The translations under genes and the position numbers were made by a program. A stretch of 40,441 nt of DNA, taken from NCBI GenBank assembly GCA_902525355.1, contig CABZGO010000013.1:1-40441 (forward strand). The letters run 5' to 3'. Positions 19,311 to 30,008 of this stretch are shown here, piece by piece. The stretch comes from an uncultured Pelagibacteraceae bacterium. GTDB taxonomy: Bacteria; Pseudomonadota; Alphaproteobacteria; Pelagibacterales; Pelagibacteraceae. The notes below the pieces were generated by a model that worked only from the letters and a program-made list of their open reading frames with translations, had not been told where the DNA came from and searched no databases. Numbering within the stretch: position 1 is the first letter of the stretch; every line of letters begins with the position of its first letter.

Positions 19311-21337
19311 TAACCCTCAGTTCCAGTTTTTTTCAAATTAGCTCTTGCATATCTACACTCTGACATTGTTTTGGATGCACGAGCAATCGTATTAGAATAG
19401 TAATAATCAATATCTTCAACTAAAATCTTTTCATCATTCAAATTATATTTAGGAACTTCAAAATTTTTTATATTTTGATTATTTAAATAGTTTTGCATAG
19501 ATTTTAGTAGTTCATCTTTATTGTTAAATAGAGGATTTCCAAGGATAGTAGAAGATAATTCATTAATTATTTGCCAATCTTCTTTAGCTTCTCCTGGAGG
19601 ATATGAAGCTTTATATGCTTTTTGAAGTTTTCCTTCTAAGTTAGTGAAATAACCATCTTGTTCAGTATATGCAGCACCAGGCAATATAAGATCCGCCATA
19701 TCTGCACCATTATCACCATGACTTCCAATATAAATTATAAATTCATTACTTTTTTTAATTTTGAGTTTGTCTTGACCTAATAAAAAAATAACTTCTACTT
19801 CACCATCCTCAATTTTTTTTAGAGTTTTATTACTTCCATCATTTGAGGAAAAAATTCCTAAATCATAAGAGCCAACAGCTGATGCATCAGTTGATAAAAT
19901 ATTTAGTGCATTCCAATTATCATCAATTTTATTAATACTAGTTAAATACTTTTTTAACTCTTCAAATATATATACCCCATTGTTATTATTTAATATTGAT
20001 TGACCTAAGATAATTATAGGTTTTTCTGCACTTGCAATTTTGTTTGAAAGATCGTGTTCATTTTTAATTATTTTATTAATTACTTTTAAATTATTTTCTA
20101 AAACTTTATAAGGATAAGTTAAGTCACCCACATCCTCTAAAGAAAATATTTCAGTTTTATTTTTTAAATAAGTTTTTCTTATTCTTGAGTTTAATATAGT
20201 TGCCTCAAATCTGGGGTTTGTCCCTACTAATAATATAAGATCACTTTCTTCAATACCTTCTATTTTAGAGTTAAACAAATAATTACTTCTGTTTTCAAAA
20301 TTTATGTAAGTATGGTTAGATCTTGAGTCTAAATAACAAGAATTTAATGTTTTCTTAAATAGATTTTTAACAGCAAACATAGTTTCCATGTTAGTCATGT
20401 CACCAGTTAAACCAACTATTTTGTCTGGTGATATTGTTGAAATTTTTTCTTTAATTTTTTTGTATGCATCTTGCCAACTTATTTCTTTAAAGTTTCCATT
20501 ATTTTTTATTAATGGGGTATCTAATCTTTGATTTTTTAAACCATCACATGCATATCTTGTTTTGTCAGAAATCCACTCCTCATTAATTTCCTCATTAATT
20601 CTTGGTAAAACCCTTTTTACTTCCCAATCATAAGTATCCACTCTAATGTTTGACCCAACAGCATCCATAACATCAATTGTTTCAGTCTTTTTTAGTTCCC
20701 AAGGTCTTGCCTCAAACACGTAAGGTTTAGAGGTTAATGCACCAACTGGACATAAATCTATTACATTTGCTGACATTTCGGACTCCATTGATTTCTCCAA
20801 ATAAGTTGTGATTTCCATGTTTTCTCCTCGGCCAATTGCGCCTAACTCTGGTACACCTGCTACCTCTGTGGCAAATCTGATACATCTAGTACAATGAATA
20901 CATCTTGTCATTTGGGTTTTTATTAATGGTCCCATGTATTTTTCAGGTACATATCTTTTATTCTCTTTGAATCTTGATTTATCAATTCCGTAAAACATAG
21001 ATTGATCCTGTAAATCACACTCACCACCTTGATCACAAACAGGACAATCCAAAGGATGGTTAGCCAGTAAAAACTCCATAACACCTTTTCTTGCTTTTTC
21101 AACTTTTTCTGTATTTGTTTTAATAACCATACCTTCAGCTGCAGGCATTGCACATGAAGCTATAGGTTTTGGAGATTTTTCCATTTCAACCAAACACATA
21201 CGACAATTCCCAGCTATAGAAAGTTTTTCATGATAACAAAATCTTGGTATTTCAGCTCCAGCTATCTCGCAAGCTTGGAGTACCGTTAGACCATCTTCAA
21301 CTTCAATATCAATATCATTAACTTTTAATTTAGGCAT
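19310..21337 (-). CDS. nuoG: NADH-quinone oxidoreductase subunit G
   Basis: NuoG is the large electron-transfer subunit of the peripheral arm. The 675-residue protein has an N-terminal [2Fe-2S] ferredoxin domain (Cys34, 45, 48, 62), the N5 cluster site with one His and three Cys (His94, Cys98, 101, 107), and the N4 [4Fe-4S] site (Cys146, 149, 152, 196). A molybdopterin-oxidoreductase-like domain follows from about residue 215. The extra N7 cluster of some bacteria was not seen. It overlaps nuoF by 8 bp. Confidence 0.96.
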   Translation of the reverse strand: MPKLKVNDIDIEVEDGLTVLQACEIAGAEIPRFCYHEKLSIAGNCRMCLVEMEKSPKPIASCAMPAAEGMVIKTNTEKVEKARKGVMEFLLANHPLDCPVCDQGGECDLQDQSMFYGIDKSRFKENKRYVPEKYMGPLIKTQMTRCIHCTRCIRFATEVAGVPELGAIGRGENMEITTYLEKSMESEMSANVIDLCPVGALTSKPYVFEARPWELKKTETIDVMDAVGSNIRVDTYDWEVKRVLPRINEEINEEWISDKTRYACDGLKNQRLDTPLIKNNGNFKEISWQDAYKKIKEKISTISPDKIVGLTGDMTNMETMFAVKNLFKKTLNSCYLDSRSNHTYINFENRSNYLFNSKIEGIEESDLILLVGTNPRFEATILNSRIRKTYLKNKTEIFSLEDVGDLTYPYKVLENNLKVINKIIKNEHDLSNKIASAEKPIIILGQSILNNNNGVYIFEELKKYLTSINKIDDNWNALNILSTDASAVGSYDLGIFSSNDGSNKTLKKIEDGEVEVIFLLGQDKLKIKKSNEFIIYIGSHGDNGADMADLILPGAAYTEQDGYFTNLEGKLQKAYKASYPPGEAKEDWQIINELSSTILGNPLFNNKDELLKSMQNYLNNQNIKNFEVPKYNLNDEKILVEDIDYYYSNTIARASKTMSECRYARANLKKTGTEG

Positions 21338-22661
21338 TTTCCTTTTCTAATAAATGTTGATCAACAAGGTATGGAATATTTTTGTTTTTTTTCACAACAG
21401 GGTCAAATTTATTTCTTTCAAGTATTTCATCTTTAAAATGTCTGATTAATCCTTGGACTGGCCAAGAGGAACCTTCGCCAAAAGCACAAATTGTATGACC
21501 TTCTATTTGCTTTGTTACATCAAAAAGCATATCTACTTCATCTGGAGTTGCCTCGCCTGCAGCCATTCTTTCTAACATTCTCCACATCCATCCAGATCCT
21601 TCTCTACATGGAGTACACTGACCACAACTTTCATGTTTATAAAATCTAGCTATTCTTGCCATACACTTAATAATATCTTGGTCATTATTGATCACAACAA
21701 TACCAGCTGTTCCTAGTCCTGTTTTATTTTCAACACATGCATCAAAATCCATTTTCATATTATCACAAACTTCTTTTGGTAACATTGGCATTGAAGAGCC
21801 GCCAGGTATTACAGCTTTGAGATTGTCCCATCCACCAACTACACCTCCAGCATGGGTTTCAATTAATTCTTTAAGTGGAATTCCCATTTCTTCCTCTACA
21901 TTACATGGGTTATTTACATTTCCAGAAATACAATAAATTTTTGTTCCAGTGTTTTTAGGTCTTCCAAGTGAACTAAACCATTTTGCACCTCTTCTTAGAA
22001 TTGTAGGAACAGCTGCAACAGTTTCAACATTATTAATTATAGTAGGACATCCATATAATCCAATTAATGCAGGAAATGGTGGCTTTAATCTTGGTTGTCC
22101 TTTTTTTCCTTCCAAACTCTCCAATAGTGCTGTTTCTTCACCACAAATGTAAGCACCAGCGCCATAATGAATATAAATGTCTAAATCCCATCCTGAATTT
22201 AAAGCATTTTTACCAATTAAATTATTTTCATAAGCCTCATTGATTGCAGTTTGTAGTTTTTGCCCTTCATTAAAATATTCACCTCTAATATAAATATAAC
22301 ATTTGTGAGCATTAACTGCGTAAGAAGCAATTAAGCATCCTTCTATTAATTTGTGAGGTTCAAATCTTAATATATCTCTATCTTTGCATGTTCCAGGTTC
22401 CGACTCATCAGCATTGATAACTAGATAATGTGGTCTAGACCCTATTTCTTTAGGTGCAAATGACCACTTTAGACCAGTTGGAAAACCTGCTCCACCACGT
22501 CCTCTAAGCTCAGAAGATTTAACTTCATTGATTATCCACTCTCTTCCTTTTTCTAAAATTTCTTTTGTTCCATTCCAATCATTTCTTAATTTAGCAGATT
22601 CGATATCGGCACCACTATCATTGTATAAATTTTGAAATATTCTATCTTCGTCTTTAAGCAT
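21330..22661 (-). CDS. nuoF: NADH-quinone oxidoreductase subunit F
   Basis: NuoF binds NADH and FMN and starts electron entry into complex I. The 443-residue protein has the glycine-rich NADH region [10 protein letters not shown] at residues 54-63, the FMN region NADESEPG at 83-90 and [13 protein letters not shown] near 167-179. The N3 [4Fe-4S] cluster ligands are Cys346, 349 and 352 (SCGQCTPC) plus Cys392. All are intact. It overlaps nuoE by 8 bp upstream and nuoG by 8 bp downstream. Confidence 0.97.
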   Translation of the reverse strand: MLKDEDRIFQNLYNDSGADIESAKLRNDWNGTKEILEKGREWIINEVKSSELRGRGGAGFPTGLKWSFAPKEIGSRPHYLVINADESEPGTCKDRDILRFEPHKLIEGCLIASYAVNAHKCYIYIRGEYFNEGQKLQTAINEAYENNLIGKNALNSGWDLDIYIHYGAGAYICGEETALLESLEGKKGQPRLKPPFPALIGLYGCPTIINNVETVAAVPTILRRGAKWFSSLGRPKNTGTKIYCISGNVNNPCNVEEEMGIPLKELIETHAGGVVGGWDNLKAVIPGGSSMPMLPKEVCDNMKMDFDACVENKTGLGTAGIVVINNDQDIIKCMARIARFYKHESCGQCTPCREGSGWMWRMLERMAAGEATPDEVDMLFDVTKQIEGHTICAFGEGSSWPVQGLIRHFKDEILERNKFDPVVKKNKNIPYLVDQHLLEKENA

Positions 22662-23262
22662 TTTTGTTACCTAATAAAGTTTTTCTATTGTTAACTGGTT
22701 CTGCATTTATTCTCCCAGAATAAGATCCTGGTTTTGGAATTTTATTTTGGTATATCGTCTCAATTATTTCTTCAAGTTTTTTATCATTCAAATCTTCATA
22801 ATAATCCTCATTAACTTGCATCATTGGAGCGTTAACACATGCACCCAAACATTCAACTTCCATCCAAGAAATTTTTCCATCTTCAGATAATACATTTTCT
22901 TTTTCAGATATTTTATTTTTACAAACTTTTACTAATTCATATGCTCCTCTAAGCATACAAGGTGTTGTGGTACAAACTTGAAAAAAATATTTACCAACTG
23001 GCGACAGATTATACATCGAATAAAAAGTTGCCACTTCGTAAACTTTTATATAAGGCATGTCTAAAAATTTAGCTATATATTTCATTGCTTGTAACGGTAT
23101 CCAATTGTCATTTTGCCTTTGAGCTATATATAATAAAGCCATTACTGCACTCTGTTGTTTTCCGTTTGGATAATTAGAAACAATTTTTTTTGCAGCCTCC
23201 ATACTTTTATCAGTAAATTCAAACGTTTGAGGCTGTTCTTTGTGAATTTTTTTTACGCTCAT
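22654..23262 (-). CDS. nuoE: NADH-quinone oxidoreductase subunit E
   Basis: NuoE holds the [2Fe-2S] cluster N1a next to the flavin subunit. The 202-residue protein has a helical N-terminal domain and a thioredoxin-like domain with the four ligands Cys97, Cys102, Cys138 and Cys142 in the CTTTPC and CLGAC motifs. A polar tail of about 30 residues follows the domain. It overlaps nuoD by 4 bp. Confidence 0.97.
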   Translation of the reverse strand: MSVKKIHKEQPQTFEFTDKSMEAAKKIVSNYPNGKQQSAVMALLYIAQRQNDNWIPLQAMKYIAKFLDMPYIKVYEVATFYSMYNLSPVGKYFFQVCTTTPCMLRGAYELVKVCKNKISEKENVLSEDGKISWMEVECLGACVNAPMMQVNEDYYEDLNDKKLEEIIETIYQNKIPKPGSYSGRINAEPVNNRKTLLGNKNA

Positions 23263-24434
23263 CTATCGACCTCTCCAAAAACAATATCCATTGAACCTAA
23301 AACCGCAGGTACATCAGCAAGCATGTGTCCTTTTATTAAATAATCCATAGCTTGAAGATGGGTAAATCCAGGAGCTCTGATCTTACATTTGTATGGTTTG
23401 CTTGAGCCATCTGAAATTAGATAGACACCAAACTCTCCTTTTGGTGCCTCAACTGCTGTATATATTTCATCTTTTTCAACCCTATATCCTTCTGTAAATA
23501 ACTTAAAATGATGGATTAAAGCCTCCATAGACTGCTTAAGTTCCTTTTTTGGTGGAGGAGAAATCTTTCCATCTTCTGTTTTAATTGGTCCTTTTGGAAT
23601 ATTTTTTAAACACTGTTCAATAATTTTTACGCTTTCTCTCATTTCCTCAATTCTGCAAAGATATCTATCGTAACAATCTCCATTTTTGCCTACAGGAATT
23701 TTAAATTCTAAATCATCATAACAATCATAAGGTTGACTTCTTCTTAAATCCCAAGCTACACCTGAGCCTCTTAACATGACTCCTGAAAAAGAATAATCTA
23801 GTGCATCTTGTTTTGATACTATTCCTATATCTACATTTCTCTGTTTGAATATTCTGTTATCAGTAAGTAAGGTTTCTAAATCATCAATAATTTTTGGAAA
23901 CTTTTCACAAAATTCACTTATATCACTATCAAGTCCAACAGGAAGATCTTTATGCACTCCACCAGCTCTAAAATAATTAGCATGTAACCTAGATCCAGAT
24001 ACTCTCTCATAAAATCCCATTAATTTTTCTCGTTCCTCAAATCCCCATAAAGTTGGTGTTAACGCCCCAACATCCATTGCTTGAGTGGTTACATTTAATA
24101 TATGGCTTAAAATTCTACCTATCTCACAGAAAATTACTCTAATATATTTTGCTCTAGCAGGAACCTCAATTTTAAGAATTTTTTCTATAGCCAAAGCAAA
24201 TGCATGTTCCTGATTCATTGGAGCTACATAATCCAAACGATCAAAATAAGGAACTGCTTGGATATAGGTTTTGTTTTCTATTAACTTTTCAGTACCACGG
24301 TGTAATAACCCTATATGAGGATCAGCTTTTTCAACAACTTCTCCATCTAATTGAAGTATTAATCTTAAAACTCCATGTGCCGCAGGATGTTGTGGTCCAA
24401 AATTTAAATTTAGTGTTTTTTTCTCTTTTGCCAT
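23259..24434 (-). CDS. nuoD: NADH-quinone oxidoreductase subunit D
   Basis: NuoD is the 49-kDa subunit that forms the quinone headgroup pocket with NuoB. The 391-residue protein has the N-terminal loop [15 protein letters not shown] (residues 11-25), which includes the quinone-contacting histidine, and the C-terminal DIVFGEVDR ending typical of the family. NuoD is a separate gene here, not fused to NuoC as in E. coli. It shares one base with nuoC. Confidence 0.97.
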   Translation of the reverse strand: MAKEKKTLNLNFGPQHPAAHGVLRLILQLDGEVVEKADPHIGLLHRGTEKLIENKTYIQAVPYFDRLDYVAPMNQEHAFALAIEKILKIEVPARAKYIRVIFCEIGRILSHILNVTTQAMDVGALTPTLWGFEEREKLMGFYERVSGSRLHANYFRAGGVHKDLPVGLDSDISEFCEKFPKIIDDLETLLTDNRIFKQRNVDIGIVSKQDALDYSFSGVMLRGSGVAWDLRRSQPYDCYDDLEFKIPVGKNGDCYDRYLCRIEEMRESVKIIEQCLKNIPKGPIKTEDGKISPPPKKELKQSMEALIHHFKLFTEGYRVEKDEIYTAVEAPKGEFGVYLISDGSSKPYKCKIRAPGFTHLQAMDYLIKGHMLADVPAVLGSMDIVFGEVDR

Positions 24435-25024
24435 TAGCTTTTTTTAATTTCTTTAATATATTTTGTTCCTTCCCAAGGACTCTCATAATCGAAATTTCTG
24501 TAATTTTGTTCTAATTTAACAGGTTCATAGACCACTTTTTTTTGTTCTTCACTATAGCGAACCTCATTATGACCAGTAAGAGGAAAATCTTTTCTTAAAG
24601 GGTGCCCCTCAAAGCCATAATCGGTTAAAATTCTTCTTAAATCAGGATGATTTTTAAAGTTTAACCCATACATATCGAATACTTCTCTTTCCATCCAATT
24701 TGCTGCGGGAAATATAGAAGTTAATGAGGAAATTACATCATTTTCTTTTATTGAATAATCAATAATAATTCTTTGATTATATTCATGACTTAATAATAAA
24801 TAAACCATCTTAAATCTATTTTCATTTTCAGGGTAATCTACAGCTGTAATTTCGATTAATTGCCTAAATTTAGTTTCTTTATTGGTCTTTAAAAAAGAAA
24901 TAACATCGACCAATTCATCATGATCTATGTTTATATAAATAGTTTCATGCTTTATTAATGAATTATTTATTTTAGATGTTAATTCGGAATTTATAAACTT
25001 TTCCAAGTCCTCAAGATTTTTCAT
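24434..25024 (-). CDS. nuoC: NADH-quinone oxidoreductase subunit C
   Basis: NuoC is the 30-kDa peripheral-arm subunit that scaffolds NuoD and NuoB. The 196-residue protein carries the family signature [20 protein letters not shown] (about residues 113-132) and the following [10 protein letters not shown]. No catalytic residues are expected. It lies 2 bp downstream of nuoB. Confidence 0.96.
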   Translation of the reverse strand: MKNLEDLEKFINSELTSKINNSLIKHETIYINIDHDELVDVISFLKTNKETKFRQLIEITAVDYPENENRFKMVYLLLSHEYNQRIIIDYSIKENDVISSLTSIFPAANWMEREVFDMYGLNFKNHPDLRRILTDYGFEGHPLRKDFPLTGHNEVRYSEEQKKVVYEPVKLEQNYRNFDYESPWEGTKYIKEIKKS

Positions 25025-25026
25025 TA

Positions 25027-25548
25027 TTATCTTTCTAAAGAACCTTTGTTTCTAATTTTTTTCTGTAACTGTAAAATTCCATAAAGTAATGCTTCAGCTG
25101 AGGGAGGGCATCCAGGAACGTATACATCAACCGGTACTACTCGATCACATCCTCTCACTACAGAGTATGAATAGTGATAATAGCCTCCACCATTTGCACA
25201 ACTTCCCATAGATATTACATACCTAGGTTCAGGCATCTGATCATAAACTTTTCTTAATGCTGGAGCCATTTTATTTGTTAAAGTGCCCGCTACTATCATT
25301 ACATCTGATTGTCGTGGTGATGCTCGAGGAGCTGCACCAAATCTTTCAAGATCATATCTTGGCATAGATGTTTGCATCATTTCTACAGCACAACATGCTA
25401 ATCCAAATGTCATCCAATGTAATGAACCAGTTCTTGCCCAATTAACAAGATTATCTAAAGATGTTGTTATAAAACCGTTATCACTAAAATCTTGAGCTAA
25501 CTGTTTAAACTCTTCAGGAATATCTTTTTTTCTATCTTCTAAATTCAT
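25027..25548 (-). CDS. nuoB: NADH-quinone oxidoreductase subunit B
   Basis: NuoB carries the terminal [4Fe-4S] cluster N2, the electron donor to quinone. The 173-residue protein has the tandem cysteines Cys52-Cys53 in ACCAVEMM, Cys117 in GSCANGGG and Cys147 in VPGCPP, so all four ligands are present. The conserved [19 protein letters not shown] region is intact. It starts 1 bp after nuoA. Confidence 0.98.
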   Translation of the reverse strand: MNLEDRKKDIPEEFKQLAQDFSDNGFITTSLDNLVNWARTGSLHWMTFGLACCAVEMMQTSMPRYDLERFGAAPRASPRQSDVMIVAGTLTNKMAPALRKVYDQMPEPRYVISMGSCANGGGYYHYSYSVVRGCDRVVPVDVYVPGCPPSAEALLYGILQLQKKIRNKGSLER

Positions 25549-25549
25549 T

Positions 25550-25918
25550 TTACTCCCAGTCTAAAGCTCCTTTTTTCCACTCATAAATAAATCCTACAGT
25601 TAAAATAAATAAAAATAACATCATGGAGCAGAAGCCATATAAACCGATTTCTCCAAGTGAAATTGCCCATGGAAATAAAAATGCAATTTCCAAATCAAAT
25701 ATTATAAATAATATAGCAACTAGATAAAATCTCACGTCAAACTCCATTCTAGAGTCATTGAAAGGCTCAAAACCACATTCATATGCTGAGAGTTTTTCAG
25801 GATCAGGTTTGCTTGGAGCAGCGATATAATTTATTGCAACAAAGGCTAGACTCAAGCCTAACGCTATTATCAAAAATAATATTATTGGTAGATAATCTTT
25901 TAAAAATTCCGCAAGCAT
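25550..25918 (-). CDS. nuoA: NADH-quinone oxidoreductase subunit A
   Basis: NuoA is a three-helix membrane subunit at the junction of the two arms of complex I. The product from this ATG is 122 residues and has the conserved loop [10 protein letters not shown] with its cysteine, then [12 protein letters not shown] in the second helix. The frame extends to a TTG at 25936, but an AGGA ribosome binding site lies 5 nt before the ATG at 25918, and a likely promoter -10 box overlaps the region just upstream of the TTG, so the ATG is the real start. It is the first gene of the nuo operon. Confidence 0.95.
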   Translation of the reverse strand: MLAEFLKDYLPIILFLIIALGLSLAFVAINYIAAPSKPDPEKLSAYECGFEPFNDSRMEFDVRFYLVAILFIIFDLEIAFLFPWAISLGEIGLYGFCSMMLFLFILTVGFIYEWKKGALDWE

Positions 25919-25938
25919 TTGAGTCCTATGTAACAACT

Positions 25939-25969
25939 ATTATATCAACTAAAAGTGGAGATATGTCAC
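25939..25969 (-). promoter_or_regulatory. Candidate promoter of the nuo operon
   Basis: On the minus strand a perfect TATAAT (25944-25939) is preceded by GTGACA (25969-25964), five of six matches to the consensus -35 box, with a 19-bp spacer. The start of transcription would fall near 25932, giving a leader of about 14 nt that contains AGGA. The spacer is slightly long, and AT-rich DNA yields chance -10 boxes, so this is a moderate call. Confidence 0.45.
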
Positions 25970-25997
25970 ATTTTTATGCCTAGTTTTACTTAAATAA

Positions 25998-26074
25998 TGG
26001 CGGGAGTGAAGGGACTCGAACCCTCGGCCCCCTGCGTGACAGGCAGGTGCTCTAACCAACTGAGCTACACCCCC
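25998..26074 (-). tRNA. tRNA-Asp(GUC)
   Basis: The minus strand folds as a complete 77-nt tRNA with encoded CCA. The acceptor is GGGGGTG against CACTCCC (one G-U), the D arm contains AGCTCAGTTGG, the anticodon stem CCTGC/GCAGG encloses CTGTCAC with anticodon GTC, and the T arm holds TTCGAGT. The discriminator is G, as expected for tRNA-Asp. It follows tRNA-Val by 11 nt and is probably processed from the same precursor. Confidence 0.96.
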
Positions 26075-26085
26075 ACAGGTGTAAA

Positions 26086-26161
26086 TGGTGGGTAGTAAAG
26101 GACTCGAACCTTTGACCCCCTCGGTGTAAACGAGATGCTCTACCAACTGAGCTAACCACCC
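26086..26161 (-). tRNA. tRNA-Val(UAC)
   Basis: The minus strand gives a 76-nt tRNA with encoded CCA. The acceptor is GGGTGGT against ACTACCC (one G-U), the anticodon loop TTTACAC carries anticodon TAC, the T loop is TTCGAGT and the discriminator is A. It lies between lon and tRNA-Asp. Confidence 0.96.
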
Positions 26162-26173
26162 AAAATCTTGGTA

Positions 26174-26202
26174 CTAATACATCAACGGATTAATAAAGTA
26201 AA
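26174..26202 (-). promoter_or_regulatory. Candidate promoter for tRNA-Val and tRNA-Asp
   Basis: On the minus strand TTTACT (26202-26197) and TATTAG (26179-26174) are separated by exactly 17 bp, each matching four of six consensus bases. Initiation would fall about 6 nt before the mature 5' end of tRNA-Val, typical for tRNA genes. The spacing supports it; the boxes alone are weak. Confidence 0.4.
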
Positions 26203-26209
26203 TTGTTTA

Positions 26210-28597
26210 TTACTGAATACTAGCTTGTGATTTATCGTCCTTTTTACCTTCTGAAATTTTATCTACCTCTGTCCACTCTACTGGCTTAAGCTCTTTTGTA
26301 AGTGCAATTTTCAAGACTTCATCTGCTGTTTCAACTGGTATGATCTTTACATCTTCTCTAACTTTTTTAGGTATATCAACTAAATCTTTTTCATTTTCTT
26401 TTGGAATTAAAACTTTTTTTACTCCTGCTCTATGGGCAGCTAATAATTTTTCCTTTAGACCGCCTATTTGTAAAACTTGTCCTGTAATTGTTACTTCACC
26501 AGTCATAGCTACTTCTCTTTTAACAGGAATATTTGTAATCGATGATACTATGGATGTAACCATTGCTATACCAGCTGAGGGTCCATCTTTTGGTGTTGCT
26601 CCCTCTGGCACATGAATATGAAAATCTTTTTTTTCAAAGAAAGGCGGAATAATTCCATATTCTAAACTTTTAGATCTAACAAAAGATTTTGCTGCTTTTA
26701 CTGATTCTTGCATAACATCACCAAGTTTTCCCGTTATTTGCATTCTACCTTTGCCTGGCATATTAACAGTTTCGATTTTAAGAATTTCTCCTCCTACTTC
26801 GGTCCATGCCAACCCTATCACAATTCCAGATCTATCTTTATCCTCAACTTCACCATATTTGAATTTTTTTATTCCTAAAAAGTCTGGAATATTTTTGTCG
26901 TTTACTTGAACTTTTTCAACTTCACCACTCACTACTTTTTTTACTACTTTTCTTGTAACTTTAGAAATTTCTCTCTCTAAATTCCTAACACCAGACTCTC
27001 TTGTGTAGCTTCTGATTATCTCTTTTATTGTCCCATCCTCTAAGTTTAGTTCTCCCTCTTTAACACCATTTTCTTTAACCTGTTTAGGCAACAAATACTT
27101 ATTAGCAATGTTTATCTTTTCATCTTCTGTATAACCTGGAATTCTAATAACTTCCATTCTATCAAGAAGTGGTGGTAGAATATTTAAAGTGTTTGCAGTT
27201 GTTACAAACATTACATCTGATAGGTCATAGTCAACTTCTAAGTAATGATCATTAAACGCTGTATTTTGCTCAGGGTCCAATGCTTCTAATAAAGCTGAGG
27301 AAGGATCTCCTCTATAGTCATTTCCAATTTTATCAACTTCATCTAATAAAAATAATGGGTTTTTTGTACCAGCTTTCTTCATCATTTGAATAATTTTTCC
27401 TGGCAAGGATCCAATGTAAGTTCTTCTGTGACCTCTTATTTCAGCTTCGTCTCTTACTCCACCCAATGACATTCTTATAAATTGTCTATTTGTAGCTTTA
27501 GCTATAGATTTTCCTAGAGAGGTTTTTCCAACTCCGGGTGGACCAACTAGGCATAAAATTGGTCCTTTTATTTTATCCATTCTTTTTTGAACTGCAAGAA
27601 ATTCAATAATTCTCTCTTTTACTTTTTCTAAACCAAAATGATCTTCATCTAAAATTTTTAAACCTTTATTTAAATCAATATCTACATCATTTTTTTTAAA
27701 CCATGGAAGGTCTATCATCCAATCTAAATAATTTCTAACAACAGTTGCTTCTGCAGACATGGGACTCATGTTTTTAAGTTTCTTGAGCTCTGACATACAT
27801 TTCTTTTCAACTTCTTTTGGCATTTTTGCTTTTAAAATTGATTTTTTTAAATTAGTAGTTTCATCTTTTCCATCTTCAATTTCACCCAATTCTTTTTGGA
27901 TAGCCTTTAATTGTTCATTTAAATAATACTCTCTTTGTGTCTTCTCCATCTGCGTTTTTACTCTTCCTCTAATTCTTTTTTCAACACCAATAATACTCGT
28001 TTCACTTTCCATCATTTTAATAGCTGCATTTAATCTTTTTTTTACATCTAATGTTTCGAATATTTGTTGTTTTTCAGATATTGATGCATTTAAATTAGAA
28101 ACAATATTGTCCACAATTTTAGATGGGTCTTTTAATTGTTTGATATTGTTAATAGTTTCTGATGAGATCTTTTTATTTACAGAGGTTAATTTTTCTAATT
28201 TTCTTACAGCTGTGAGCGCTAGTGACAAAAGATCTTCATCTTTATTTAATATATCTTTTTGATGTTCATATGTGCAAGTTATAAATTTTTCATCATCCTT
28301 GAAATCAACAATTTTTACTCTTTTAATTCCCTCTACTAAAACTTTAACTGTCCCGTCTGGAAGTTTTAAAAGTTGAAGTATATTGCTTTCACATCCATAA
28401 GTGAAAACATCATTTTTTTTGGGATCATCAACTTCAGAATTTTTTTGTGTGACAAGAATAATTTTTTTGTCACTTTTCATTACCTCGTTTAATGCAGTAA
28501 TTGATTTATCTCTTCCAACAAATAGTGGAATTACCATACTTGGAAACACCACTATATCTCTTAAAGGTAATAAGGGCTGTATTAATTTAACTTCCAT
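26210..28597 (-). CDS. lon: ATP-dependent protease Lon
   Basis: Lon is a cytoplasmic AAA+ serine protease that degrades misfolded and regulatory proteins. The 795-residue protein has the N-terminal LAN substrate-binding domain, a central coiled-coil region, Walker A GPPGVGKTS at 352-360, the Walker B region LFLLDEVDKI, and a protease domain with catalytic Ser674 in KDGPSAGIAM and Lys717 in LKEKLLAAH. The Ser-Lys spacing of 43 residues equals that of E. coli Lon. It lies 63 bp downstream of clpX, so the four proteostasis genes tig, clpP, clpX and lon sit together. Confidence 0.97.
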   Translation of the reverse strand: MEVKLIQPLLPLRDIVVFPSMVIPLFVGRDKSITALNEVMKSDKKIILVTQKNSEVDDPKKNDVFTYGCESNILQLLKLPDGTVKVLVEGIKRVKIVDFKDDEKFITCTYEHQKDILNKDEDLLSLALTAVRKLEKLTSVNKKISSETINNIKQLKDPSKIVDNIVSNLNASISEKQQIFETLDVKKRLNAAIKMMESETSIIGVEKRIRGRVKTQMEKTQREYYLNEQLKAIQKELGEIEDGKDETTNLKKSILKAKMPKEVEKKCMSELKKLKNMSPMSAEATVVRNYLDWMIDLPWFKKNDVDIDLNKGLKILDEDHFGLEKVKERIIEFLAVQKRMDKIKGPILCLVGPPGVGKTSLGKSIAKATNRQFIRMSLGGVRDEAEIRGHRRTYIGSLPGKIIQMMKKAGTKNPLFLLDEVDKIGNDYRGDPSSALLEALDPEQNTAFNDHYLEVDYDLSDVMFVTTANTLNILPPLLDRMEVIRIPGYTEDEKINIANKYLLPKQVKENGVKEGELNLEDGTIKEIIRSYTRESGVRNLEREISKVTRKVVKKVVSGEVEKVQVNDKNIPDFLGIKKFKYGEVEDKDRSGIVIGLAWTEVGGEILKIETVNMPGKGRMQITGKLGDVMQESVKAAKSFVRSKSLEYGIIPPFFEKKDFHIHVPEGATPKDGPSAGIAMVTSIVSSITNIPVKREVAMTGEVTITGQVLQIGGLKEKLLAAHRAGVKKVLIPKENEKDLVDIPKKVREDVKIIPVETADEVLKIALTKELKPVEWTEVDKISEGKKDDKSQASIQ

Positions 28598-28660
28598 ATT
28601 TACAAATATGGATATAATATTTTATAATGCAATAGGAAACTTTTGTTTATTAACTCTTAA

Positions 28661-29920
28661 TTAAGCCGCAGATGTCTTTTCTGTTTTTGATTTGTTCTTT
28701 GTATGAACAATTATAGGCTGTGATATTCCTTTGGTAGCTCCAGCATCTATAATAACTTCCTCGATATTCTCTTGACCCGGAAGATCAAACATAGTTTTAA
28801 GTAATAGATTTTCCAAAATTGATCTTAGTCCTCTAGCTCCGGTTTTCTTGCTTATAGCTTTATTAGCAATATCTTTAACAGCTTGATCTTTAAATGTTAA
28901 TTTCACACCTTCTAGCCTAAATAGCTCTTGGTATTGTTTTATTAAAGAGTTTTTTGGTTCTTGTAAAATTTTTACTAAAGATTTTTCATCTAGATCTTCT
29001 AGCGTAGCAGTAATTGGTAAACGACCTATGAATTCAGGAATAAGCCCATATCTTAATAAATCCTCAGGCTCTAAATTTTTCATCCATTCTCCAGTCTTCT
29101 TATCTTCTAGTGTTTTTACTTCAGCACCAAACCCAATTGAGGATCCTTTATCTCTTTGAGATATAATCTTATCTAGTCCAGCAAATGCTCCTCCACAAAT
29201 AAATAAAATATTAGTCGTATCTACTTGTAAAAATTCTTGTTGAGGATGTTTTCTTCCTCCTTGAGGTGGAACACTCGCTACTGTTCCCTCCATAATTTTT
29301 AATAAAGCTTGTTGAACTCCTTCTCCAGATACATCTCTTGTAATTGAAGGATTTTCAGATTTTCTACTAATTTTGTCAACCTCGTCTATATAAACGATAC
29401 CTCTTTGAGCTTTTTCAACATTATAATCTGCTGATTGTAATAATTTTAAAATTATATTTTCCACGTCTTCACCTACATAGCCAGCTTCAGTTAAAGTAGT
29501 TGCATCAGCCATGGTAAAAGGCACATCAAGTATCCTTGCAAGAGTTTGTGCTAGCAATGTTTTTCCACATCCTGTCGGTCCAACTAACAATATGTTTGAT
29601 TTTGAAAGTTCAACTGTTTTACTTGTCTTATTTTCGTAGTTTAATCTTTTGTAATGATTATGAACCGCTACTGACAAAACTTTTTTAGCATGAGATTGTC
29701 CAATTACATAATCATCGAGCACCTTACATATTTCTTTTGGTAGTGGTAAACCATCTTGGTGTTTAACAAAATTATCTTTGCTTTCTTCTTTAATGATATC
29801 CATGCAAAGTTCTACACATTCATCACAAATGAAAACAGTTGGACCGGCAATTAATTTTCTAACCTCGTGTTGGCTCTTGCCACAAAAAGAACAGTAAAGA
29901 ATATTTTTATTGTTGCTCAT
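28661..29920 (-). CDS. clpX: ATP-dependent Clp protease ATP-binding subunit ClpX
   Basis: ClpX is the hexameric AAA+ unfoldase that feeds tagged substrates to ClpP. The 419-residue protein has the N-terminal zinc-binding domain with Cys10, Cys13, Cys32 and Cys35, Walker A GPTGCGKT at 114-121, the Walker B motif [10 protein letters not shown] and the sensor region [10 protein letters not shown]. The ClpP-binding loop region IGFGAE is present. It is 88 bp downstream of clpP; a near-palindrome lies in that gap. Confidence 0.97.
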   Translation of the reverse strand: MSNNKNILYCSFCGKSQHEVRKLIAGPTVFICDECVELCMDIIKEESKDNFVKHQDGLPLPKEICKVLDDYVIGQSHAKKVLSVAVHNHYKRLNYENKTSKTVELSKSNILLVGPTGCGKTLLAQTLARILDVPFTMADATTLTEAGYVGEDVENIILKLLQSADYNVEKAQRGIVYIDEVDKISRKSENPSITRDVSGEGVQQALLKIMEGTVASVPPQGGRKHPQQEFLQVDTTNILFICGGAFAGLDKIISQRDKGSSIGFGAEVKTLEDKKTGEWMKNLEPEDLLRYGLIPEFIGRLPITATLEDLDEKSLVKILQEPKNSLIKQYQELFRLEGVKLTFKDQAVKDIANKAISKKTGARGLRSILENLLLKTMFDLPGQENIEEVIIDAGATKGISQPIIVHTKNKSKTEKTSAA

Positions 29921-29977
29921 AATTTTTTATTCGAATCAGTTTTTATAGTTTAATACAAATGATGCAAAGTAATCAAG

Positions 29978-29999
29978 TATAGGTTGTGGACAAACTATA
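29978..29999. repeat. 22-bp imperfect inverted repeat between clpP and clpX
   Basis: The plus strand reads TATAGGTTGT GG ACAAACTATA. The 10-base arms are complementary except for one position. It is not followed by a T run on the minus strand, so it is not a typical intrinsic terminator. It could be an operator for a dimeric regulator of clpX or a short RNA hairpin in the clpP-clpX transcript. No regulator can be named from sequence alone. Confidence 0.45.
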
Positions 30000-30008
30000 T
30001 ATTGTGAC

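Noticed and set aside
25919..25936. TTG start giving a 128-residue NuoA
   Set aside because: The ATG at 25918 has a well-placed AGGA, and the -10 box of the likely promoter lies just before the TTG, which would leave almost no leader.
25949..26146. Open frame of 65 codons on the minus strand
   Set aside because: It runs through tRNA-Asp and most of tRNA-Val and is an artefact of reading tRNA sequence as protein.
28650..28664. TTAA-N7-TTAA resembling a CtrA site between clpX and lon
   Set aside because: The pattern lacks the final C in the minus-strand orientation, includes the clpX stop codon, and is expected several times by chance in 40 kb of this base composition.
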